The notes under the pieces: model-generated
The model's database searches: none
The model's input: only the letters and a program-made list of their open reading frames with translations
What the model was told of the DNA's origin: nothing
Part shown: positions 1 through 4,889 of the stretch, one piece after another
Position numbering within the stretch: the stretch's first letter is position 1
Layout: each line of letters starts with the position of its first letter
Made by a program: the position numbers and the translations under genes
DNA from: an uncultured Vogesella sp.
GTDB lineage: Bacteria; Pseudomonadota; Gammaproteobacteria; Burkholderiales; Chromobacteriaceae
Length of the DNA stretch: 11,619 nucleotides
Assembly (NCBI GenBank): GCA_946479405.1
Contig: CAMLGD010000093.1
Span: 1 to 11,619, forward strand
Direction: 5' to 3'

Positions 1-18
1 TCTGCTATCGTCCTATCT

Positions 19-945
19 ATGCAGCCAATCATTTCCATATCGAATCTCTCCAAGTCCTACGCTTCCGGCTTCCAGGCACTGAAACAGGTCAATCTGGATA
101 TCCGGCGCGGGGAAATCTTCGCCTTGCTGGGCCCGAACGGTGCCGGCAAGACCACGCTGATCAGCACCATCTGCGGCATCGTCAATCCGAGCGAGGGCCG
201 GATTCTGGTCGATGGCCACGATATCGTCACCGACTACCGCGCGGCCCGCGCCATGATCGGCCTGGTGCCGCAGGAGCTGACTACCGATTCCTTCGAATCG
301 GTGTGGGCCACGGTGTCGTTCAGCCGCGGTCTGTTCGGCAAGCCGAAAAACCCGGCCTACATAGAAGAAGTGCTCAAGGCACTATCGCTGTGGGACAAGA
401 AGGACAACCGCATCATGACGCTGTCCGGCGGCATGAAGCGGCGCGTGCTGATTGCCAAGGCACTGTCGCACGAGCCATCCATCCTGTTCCTCGACGAGCC
501 AACGGCGGGGGTCGATGTCCAGCTGCGGCGGGATATGTGGCAGCTAGTGCGCTCGCTGCAGGCCCGCGGCGTCACCATCATCCTGACCACCCACTACATC
601 GATGAAGCCGAGGAGATGGCCGACCGCATCGGGGTGATCAGCAAGGGCGAGATTATCCTGGTGGACGGGAAGGCCGAGTTGATGCGCAAACTCGGCAAGA
701 AACAGCTGACGCTGCAACTGGAGATGCCGCTGGAACAGCTGCCGCCAGAACTTGCTGGCTATGCGCTGGAACTGGCAACTGGTGGCAGCGAGCTGGTCTA
801 CACCTACGACGCGCAAGGCGAGCGCTCCGGCATCCTCGCCTTGCTGCAGATGCTGAATGAGGCAGGCATCCGCTTCAAGGACCTGCACACCACGCAAAGT
901 TCGCTGGAAGACATCTTTGTCAGCCTGGTGCGGGGGAAAAAATGA
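19..945 (+). CDS. yadG: ABC exporter ATP-binding subunit, YadG type
   Basis: This is the cytoplasmic ATPase of a two-gene ABC-2 exporter; the substrate is unknown. The 308-residue protein shows Walker A GPNGAGKT (about 38-45), Q-loop Q85, the ABC signature LSGGM (135-139), Walker B ILFLDE (155-160) and the H-loop histidine in TTHY (192). The wording around these motifs ([33 protein letters not shown]) closely recalls E. coli YadG. The C-terminal 100 residues are the less conserved tail common in this family. It overlaps the permease gene by 4 bp (ATGA), so the two are translationally coupled. No Shine-Dalgarno sequence precedes the ATG and no in-frame stop occurs in the 18 bases before it, so the true start could lie outside the window. 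Substrate assignment is not possible from sequence. Confidence 0.93.
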   Translation: MQPIISISNLSKSYASGFQALKQVNLDIRRGEIFALLGPNGAGKTTLISTICGIVNPSEGRILVDGHDIVTDYRAARAMIGLVPQELTTDSFESVWATVSFSRGLFGKPKNPAYIEEVLKALSLWDKKDNRIMTLSGGMKRRVLIAKALSHEPSILFLDEPTAGVDVQLRRDMWQLVRSLQARGVTIILTTHYIDEAEEMADRIGVISKGEIILVDGKAELMRKLGKKQLTLQLEMPLEQLPPELAGYALELATGGSELVYTYDAQGERSGILALLQMLNEAGIRFKDLHTTQSSLEDIFVSLVRGKK

Positions 946-1703
946 ACTTGTACGCAATTCGCGCGATTTACCGTTTCGAAATGGCCCGCACCGCCCGCAC
1001 GCTGATGCAGAGCATCATTTCGCCGGTGATTTCCACCTCGCTGTATTTTGTGGTGTTCGGCGCCGCCATCGGCTCGCGCATCCCGCAGACCCACGGCATC
1101 AGCTACGGTGCCTTCCTGGTGCCGGGGCTGATCATGTTGTCGCTGCTGACGCAGAGCATCTCCAATGCCTCGTTCGGCATCTACTTTCCCCGGTTCACCG
1201 GCACCATCTACGAGCTGCTGTCAGCGCCGATTTCCTACCTAGAGCTGGTGGTGAGCTATGTCGGCGCGGCAGCGACCAAGTCCATGGTGCTTGGCCTGAT
1301 CATCCTGGCCACGGCCGGGCTGTTCGTACCGCTACAGGTGCTCCACCCGCTGTGGATGCTGCTGTTCCTGGTACTAACCTCGGTTACCTTCAGCCTGTTC
1401 GGCTTCATCATCGGCATCTGGGCGGATGGCTTTGAAAAACTGCAGGTGATCCCGCTGCTGATCATCACCCCGCTGACCTTCCTTGGCGGCAGCTTTTACT
1501 CCATCGATATCCTGCCGCCGTTCTGGCAAACCGTCGCGCTGTTCAACCCGGTGGTATACCTGATCAGCGGTTTTCGCTGGAGCTTCTACGGCATTGCCGA
1601 CGTCAGTGTCGGCATCAGCCTCGCCATGACCATCGGCTTTCTGGCGCTGTTCATGGCGATCGTGGCATGGATCTTCAAGACCGGCTATCGCATCAAGGCC
1701 TAG
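942..1703 (+). CDS. yadH: ABC-2 type exporter permease, YadH type
   Basis: This is the inner-membrane partner of the preceding ATPase, 253 residues, the usual size for the ABC2_membrane family. Hydrophobic stretches fit about six membrane helices, with a short cytoplasmic N-terminus rich in Arg (MARTARTL). The late segment [14 protein letters not shown] followed by [13 protein letters not shown] is the signature ending of this permease family and matches the E. coli YadH style. Its start codon overlaps the stop of the ATPase gene (ATGA at 942-945), which argues for one mRNA and stoichiometric subunit production. No terminator is visible after the stop. The transported compound is unknown; family members export drugs, polysaccharide precursors or lipids, so no specific role is claimed. 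Confidence 0.92.
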   Translation: MNLYAIRAIYRFEMARTARTLMQSIISPVISTSLYFVVFGAAIGSRIPQTHGISYGAFLVPGLIMLSLLTQSISNASFGIYFPRFTGTIYELLSAPISYLELVVSYVGAAATKSMVLGLIILATAGLFVPLQVLHPLWMLLFLVLTSVTFSLFGFIIGIWADGFEKLQVIPLLIITPLTFLGGSFYSIDILPPFWQTVALFNPVVYLISGFRWSFYGIADVSVGISLAMTIGFLALFMAIVAWIFKTGYRIKA

Positions 1704-1721
1704 CCGCAACGCGCCGTCAGT

Positions 1722-1750
1722 TTGTCGAATGCCAGGATGTGGCCTATCCC
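1722..1750 (+). promoter_or_regulatory. possible sigma70-type promoter for the cupin gene
   Basis: TTGTCG (1722-1727) and TATCCC (1745-1750) are separated by 17 bp in the 141-bp gap after the exporter genes. Both boxes are imperfect, so this is weak evidence. The cupin gene could also be read from the exporter promoter, since no terminator lies between them. Confidence 0.25.
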
Positions 1751-1844
1751 GGTAAATAAGCATTACACGTGGGCAGGCGGGCATGACAGCGCAGCATGGC
1801 GAACGCAACGATTTGGTCCAGCCAGGACCAGCAAGGAGCGTGTG

Positions 1845-2189
1845 ATGAGCAAGGAGCAGGCGGCACCGGAAACCAGTGGCGTGACGGTACAGTTACTCGC
1901 CACGATTGATCTTGGCCCGGAAATAGAGGGCATGGCAGGGCGACAACTGCGCATGCGCATGGTCACCATCGCACCTGGAGGGGTGTTCGGCCCGCTGCAC
2001 AGCCATAAAGACCGGCCAGGCACCGTCTACATTCTGCAGGGCACCATCACCGACCATCGCGATGGCATGGCGACCGACTACGGGCCGGGCGTTGGCTGGC
2101 CAGAGGATCGGCACACCATGCACTGGCTTGAAAACCGCGGAACCGTGCCGGCGGTGGAAATCTCGGTCGATATCGTCCGGTCGGATTGA
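1845..2189 (+). CDS. small single-domain cupin protein
   Basis: This 114-residue protein is a single cupin beta-barrel. Motif 1 is seen as GPLHSHKDRPGTVYILQG (residues 49-66, metal-ligand candidates H52 and H54), and motif 2 as a second histidine pair (H90, H93) in EDRHTMHWLEN. The Glu usual in the first cupin motif is absent: the region reads RPGT. Metal binding therefore probably uses three or four histidines, or is altered. The ATG at 1845 is chosen because AAGGAG lies at 1833-1838, six bases upstream; the open frame runs on to 1722 but has no ribosome site there and its translation is not cupin-like. No signal peptide is seen. Function is unknown; stand-alone cupins of this type include enzymes and sensors. 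It converges with the Lrp-type gene downstream. Confidence 0.82.
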   Translation: MSKEQAAPETSGVTVQLLATIDLGPEIEGMAGRQLRMRMVTIAPGGVFGPLHSHKDRPGTVYILQGTITDHRDGMATDYGPGVGWPEDRHTMHWLENRGTVPAVEISVDIVRSD

Positions 2190-2351
2190 GCTGTCAGCGT
2201 CACAAGGTTTGCTGTTGGCCGTCCGCAGGCAAATGGGCTGCCACGTAAACTCTTGCCCGCGAAGCCCCCGGCAAGCCATCAGTGCCATGGCTGGCAGACA
2301 TCAGCTTGCGTAATGGCAGATGACAATCCGCTCCGCAAACCGGCCAACACC

Positions 2352-2369
2352 GCGGCCAACGTTGGCCGC
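2352..2369. repeat. 18-bp perfect palindrome, copy 1 (intergenic)
   Basis: GCGGCCAACGTTGGCCGC is its own reverse complement: two head-to-head copies of the 9-mer GCGGCCAAC. It sits in the 284-bp convergent gap between the cupin and Lrp-type genes. An 8-base partial copy, CGGCCAAC, lies just upstream at 2341-2348. An identical palindrome occurs at 4871-4888. No T-run follows on either strand, so a classic intrinsic terminator role is not supported. Confidence 0.95.
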
Positions 2370-2384
2370 ATGCGGCGTGGCGAC

Positions 2385-2413
2385 GCGGTAGCAGCCGGTC
2401 AGCTGGCTACCGC
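2385..2413. other. hairpin in convergent gap
   Basis: GCGGTAGC (2385-2392) pairs with GCTACCGC (2406-2413). AGC/GCT extends the stem past a one-base bulge at 2405, leaving a six-base loop. It may slow or end transcription of the two converging genes, but there is no T-run, so it is not called a terminator. The rest of the gap 2190-2473 shows nothing further that can be named apart from the palindrome at 2352. Confidence 0.5.
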
Positions 2414-2473
2414 TTGCCAATTTGCCGGCCGTGCGTAGCGGATGTCACAACAGCCGCCAGAACAGCTGGATTC

Positions 2474-2917
2474 CTACCGCGGAGGCAACACCGGCCGCAG
2501 GCTGATAGGTGTGGACAGGATGATGCTGGTACGCGTTTCGCCCAGATCGTTCAGCCGCGACACCAGCAGCTCCAGGTGCGATACGTCGCGTGCCAGCAGA
2601 CGGAATACATAGGAGTCGTTGCCGGTGACATGGTGGCACTCCTGCACTTCCGGCATGGCGGCCAGCCTGTCGAGCAAGGTTCTTTTGGCAGGCTGCGGCA
2701 CGGTGATGCCCACCAGCGCCGATAGCGCATAGCCGGTTTTCAGCGGTGCCACCACCGCGTGGTAGCCGCGAATCACCCCTGCTTCTTCCAGCCGCTTCAC
2801 CCGCTCCGACACCGCCGGCACCGACATGCCCACCCCCTGCGCCAGTTCGGTCAGCGATTGGCGGGCATTGGCCTGCAGTGCAGCCAGAATGGCCCAGGAT
2901 TTACTATCTATTTCCAT
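2474..2917 (-). CDS. Lrp/AsnC family transcriptional regulator
   Basis: This 147-residue DNA-binding protein has the standard two-domain layout. An N-terminal winged helix-turn-helix covers about residues 3-55 (LTELAQGVGMSVPAVSERVKRLEEAGVIRG). A C-terminal RAM/ligand-sensing domain covers about 62-140, with the typical VTGNDSYVFRL segment at 97-107. Family members form dimers or octamers and respond to amino acids. It is divergent from a LysE-type exporter gene and shares a 129-bp control region with it, the same arrangement as other amino-acid exporters and their regulators. It probably controls that exporter and itself in response to the exported amino acid (inference). The ATG at 2917 starts a textbook Lrp N-terminus (MEIDSKSWAIL), although the ribosome site is weak. 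Length is normal for the family. Confidence 0.93.
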   Translation of the reverse strand: MEIDSKSWAILAALQANARQSLTELAQGVGMSVPAVSERVKRLEEAGVIRGYHAVVAPLKTGYALSALVGITVPQPAKRTLLDRLAAMPEVQECHHVTGNDSYVFRLLARDVSHLELLVSRLNDLGETRTSIILSTPISLRPVLPPR

Positions 2918-2937
2918 TTGTAAGGCTCATCTTGGTT

Positions 2938-2954
2938 TTGCCTTAAATTGGCAA
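2938..2954. promoter_or_regulatory. candidate Lrp-type operator between divergent genes
   Basis: TTGCC (2938-2942) and GGCAA (2950-2954) form an inverted repeat around the A+T-only core TTAAATT. Lrp/AsnC sites usually have short dyad arms around an A+T-rich centre, which this matches. It lies 20 bp upstream of the regulator start and about 90 bp upstream of the exporter start, inside the shared intergenic region. No convincing -35/-10 pair could be fixed for either gene. Confidence 0.45.
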
Positions 2955-3046
2955 GTCAATGTGCACAACCACCCACAGCATGGCATGGTTCGCCGCAAGC
3001 GTCACCGGCACACTAAGGACATGAATTCTGCTACTGGGAGCAAGCA

Positions 3047-3673
3047 ATGACTGTGTTTATAGAAGCCGTCGCCATCGGGCTGGCGATTGCCGCACCGGTG
3101 GGGCCGATCGGCTTGTTGTGCATTGAGCGCACCCTGCACCACGGCCCGGCGCGCGGGCTGGCGACCGGGCTGGGCGCAGCTACTGCCGATGCGGTGTACG
3201 CCAGCCTGGGCGCTGCAGGTATGGGGGTAGTGATTGGCTGGCTCACCACACTGGCTGCGCCACTGGCCCTGATCGGCAGCGCGCTGCTGCTGTATCTGGG
3301 TATTGGCACTCTGCGCCGGCCGCAAGCTGTACGCGCGGCGCAGGCAAAAGAAGGAGGCAGCCTGCTGGGCGCCTACAGCAGTGCCTTGGCGCTGACACTG
3401 AGCAACCCGATGACCATTCTGTCTTTCATCGCGGTATTTGCCGGGCTGGCAGGCGGCCGTGCCCCCGGCAGCGCCGAGGCGCTGCTGATGGTGCTGGGAG
3501 TGTTCTCTGGTTCGGCCCTGTGGTGGCTGCTGTTGGCCTATGGGGGTGGCCGCCTGCTGTCAAAACTGGGCCATCGGGGCCGCCGCTGGGTGGACCGCCT
3601 GTGCGGGCTGCTGCTGATCGGCTTTGCCGTGCTGATTGCCTGGCGAGTGTTGCCGACAATCGTGGCATTCTGA
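3047..3673 (+). CDS. LysE/RhtB family amino-acid exporter
   Basis: This inner-membrane protein of 208 residues has the family's usual size and about six hydrophobic helices. Diagnostic segments are APVGPIGLLCIERTL near the N-terminus (16-30, the family's PGP-like motif), GLGAATADAVYA (41-52) and LSNPMTILSF (118-127). LysE/RhtB proteins export amino acids such as lysine, arginine, threonine or homoserine by proton antiport; the substrate here cannot be read from sequence. The ATG at 3047 is supported by GGGAG at 3036-3040, six bases upstream. Its divergent neighbour is an Lrp/AsnC regulator, which probably induces it when the amino acid is in excess (inference). No T-tailed hairpin follows the gene. 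Confidence 0.92.
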   Translation: MTVFIEAVAIGLAIAAPVGPIGLLCIERTLHHGPARGLATGLGAATADAVYASLGAAGMGVVIGWLTTLAAPLALIGSALLLYLGIGTLRRPQAVRAAQAKEGGSLLGAYSSALALTLSNPMTILSFIAVFAGLAGGRAPGSAEALLMVLGVFSGSALWWLLLAYGGGRLLSKLGHRGRRWVDRLCGLLLIGFAVLIAWRVLPTIVAF

Positions 3674-3687
3674 TGCTTACTACGGCT

Positions 3688-3702
3688 AACATGTGGCATG
3701 TT
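3688..3702. other. short dyad AACATG-TGG-CATGTT
   Basis: Six-base arms with a three-base loop lie 15 bp after the exporter stop and about 66 bp before the next gene. It has the size and symmetry of a repressor half-site pair, or of a weak 3' hairpin. Nothing in the window decides between these. Confidence 0.35.
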
Positions 3703-3768
3703 CTTAAAGATATCGGCATTGCTGTCGATAAGCTGTCTGCCAGATAGCATCTATTATGTGAGACCAAT

Positions 3769-4098
3769 ATGGAAATCCGCAGCAATATCAGCGCGATACC
3801 CTATTCCGCCCCGGTAAGTGCGCCCCAGACAGCGGCTGCCGGCGCAGAGGTAGCCACAGCGCCAGCGGAAACACCCTCCACCATCGTCAGCCTGCAATCG
3901 CCGACCCCAGCAGCGACGGGAACTGCGGGCGGCACCGAGCCGTCACCGGTCAAATCTTTTACCTATGGTGCGCTAGGTTTGCCGGAACCGCTGCCAGACG
4001 ACACGCCGTCGGCCAAACCGGAAAACACGTATTTCACCGCCGGCAAGTGGGTTGCGGCAGCCGCGACAGTCGGTTCCATCGTCTCGCTGCTGGTCTGA
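3769..4098 (+). CDS. small Ala/Pro/Thr-rich protein with C-terminal membrane segment
   Basis: A 109-residue protein of unknown function. Residues 1-62 are low in complexity and rich in Ala, Pro, Thr and Ser, probably disordered. A short conserved-looking block SFTYGALGLPEPL (63-75) follows. The end, YFTAGKWVAAAATVGSIVSLLV (88-109), is a single hydrophobic helix running to the C-terminus, as in a tail-anchored inner-membrane protein. There is no N-terminal signal peptide. TATTAT at 3752-3757 could be a -10 box but lies very close to the ATG, and no good Shine-Dalgarno sequence is seen; the ATG at 3769 is the only start available in the frame. The reading frame has normal codon use for this DNA, and I believe similar proteins with the same ending exist in related bacteria, but no function can be assigned. 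Confidence 0.7.
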   Translation: MEIRSNISAIPYSAPVSAPQTAAAGAEVATAPAETPSTIVSLQSPTPAATGTAGGTEPSPVKSFTYGALGLPEPLPDDTPSAKPENTYFTAGKWVAAAATVGSIVSLLV

Positions 4099-4144
4099 TT
4101 TTTATGGACCTTCGCCCACGCGACATGCCCTACATCAATAAAAT

Positions 4145-4173
4145 TTGACAAATCAAGCATTTAGCGCCATACT
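4145..4173 (+). promoter_or_regulatory. sigma70-type promoter of the infA-like unit
   Basis: A perfect -35 box TTGACA (4145-4150) is followed, after exactly 17 bp, by CATACT (4168-4173), which matches four of the six bases of the -10 consensus. Transcription would begin near 4180, giving a leader of about 155 bases before the IF-1-type start codon. The DNA just upstream is A+T-rich (AATAAAAT). This is the best-looking housekeeping-type promoter in the window. Confidence 0.7.
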
Positions 4174-4191
4174 GCTTTTTGCCTCTTCTCT

Positions 4192-4212
4192 GGCGCCACC
4201 TCTACTGGCGCC
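4192..4212 (+). other. 5' leader stem-loop upstream of infA paralogue
   Basis: GGCGCCA (4192-4198) pairs with TGGCGCC (4206-4212) around the loop CCTCTAC, giving a seven-base G+C-rich stem about 12 bases from the predicted RNA 5' end. Such a stem may stabilise the mRNA or take part in leader regulation. No known riboswitch class is recognised. Confidence 0.5.
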
Positions 4213-4334
4213 TGCCTTGCCTTAACTGCTGTCAAATCGCACAGCAATTTCCGCTCAGGTTTACGAAGCAACCTGCCATGTCAGAGCGATTAACGCTGCA
4301 CGTGGCTGCCTACCATTTCAAGATTGGAGCTGCC

Positions 4335-4595
4335 ATGTCCAAAGAAGACATGATCGAACTGCAAGGTGTTGTCATCGAGATGCTGCCGGAATCGCGTTTT
4401 CGCGTTCGGCTCGATAACAACGTGGAGATTCTCGCCTATGGCTCGGGCAAGATGAAACTGCACCGTATCCGTGTGCTGGTTGGCGACCGAGTCACGGTGG
4501 AAATGTCGCCCTATGATCTGACCAAGGGCCGCATCAACTTCCGCCACCCTACCGCAAAAATAGAACATGCTGCGCCAATGAGGCGCCGCCATTAA
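4335..4595 (+). CDS. infA: translation initiation factor IF-1 paralogue with basic tail
   Basis: This 86-residue protein is an S1/OB-fold IF-1, which binds the 30S ribosomal A site during initiation. Residues 1-71 align by eye with E. coli IF-1: [18 protein letters not shown], then [38 protein letters not shown]. coli IF-1 has 72 residues; here about 15 more follow, ending in MRRRH. That extension is typical of the second infA copy in many betaproteobacteria, which lies outside the ribosomal-protein cluster, as here. The ATG at 4335 is chosen for TGGAG at 4325-4329 and for the family N-terminus. An in-frame ATG at 4278 would add 19 residues not seen in the family. It shares the 4145 promoter and probably its mRNA with the small gene 40 bp downstream. 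The special role of the paralogue is unknown. Confidence 0.9.
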   Translation: MSKEDMIELQGVVIEMLPESRFRVRLDNNVEILAYGSGKMKLHRIRVLVGDRVTVEMSPYDLTKGRINFRHPTAKIEHAAPMRRRH

Positions 4596-4635
4596 TCGGC
4601 TACCCGCCAGCGGGTTGCCGCAAAGGAAATACCCA

Positions 4636-4815
4636 ATGAAAATCAAAGAACTGAAACAGGGTGACCGCATCACCCAGCAAATCGACAATTCGACTATCGC
4701 GTTTGAAGTAATGTCCATCCAGCAAATCGGCCGCCGCTTCATGGTGACCTTCCGCTCGGCGTTCGGCATCGAAAGCGCCAGCTACCAGGGCGAAGCCTGC
4801 GTCACCGCAGCATAA
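4636..4815 (+). CDS. conserved-looking 59-residue protein of unknown function
   Basis: A short soluble protein beginning MKIKELKQGDRITQQIDNS and ending in QGEACVTAA. The alternating pattern of hydrophobic and polar residues (RITQQI, IAFEVMSIQQI, RRFMVTFRS) suggests a small beta-barrel, but no family is recognised. The ATG at 4636 is well supported by AAAGGA at 4622-4627, eight bases upstream. It lies 40 bp after the infA-like stop with no terminator between them and is closed by a strong terminator 22 bp after its own stop, so the two genes form one transcription unit. This context hints at a translation- or RNA-related role, which is inference only. The strong ribosome site and terminator make it a real gene despite its size. 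Confidence 0.75.
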   Translation: MKIKELKQGDRITQQIDNSTIAFEVMSIQQIGRRFMVTFRSAFGIESASYQGEACVTAA

Positions 4816-4830
4816 GCACCGGCAGTCAAA

Positions 4831-4860
4831 AAACAGAACCCGCCTTTCGGCGGGTTTTTG
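4831..4860. terminator. bidirectional intrinsic terminator
   Basis: AACCCGCC (4837-4844) pairs with GGCGGGTT (4849-4856) around the tetraloop TTTC. On the + strand it runs into a T-rich stretch; on the - strand, after CTG, into six T residues. It ends the infA-like unit from the left and copA from the right. Confidence 0.9.
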
Positions 4861-4870
4861 CTTTTCCGGC

Positions 4871-4888
4871 GCGGCCAACGTTGGCCGC
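4871..4888. repeat. 18-bp perfect palindrome, copy 2 (intergenic)
   Basis: GCGGCCAACGTTGGCCGC, identical to 2352-2369. It ends one base before the copA stop codon and lies 14 bp from the bidirectional terminator, again in a convergent gap. Confidence 0.95.
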
Positions 4889-4889
4889 A

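Noticed and set aside
1722..1844. Upstream extension of the cupin gene by 41 codons
   Set aside because: No ribosome site is present there, the sequence is unlike cupins, and AAGGAG fits the ATG at 1845 exactly.
3690..3735. Sigma54-type promoter (TGGCAT ... TTGCTG) before the 3769 gene
   Set aside because: The GG and GC elements are not at the required spacing.
4278..4334. In-frame ATG adding 19 residues to the IF-1 paralogue
   Set aside because: The added residues are not seen in IF-1 proteins and the ribosome site is poor, while [11 protein letters not shown] matches the family start.
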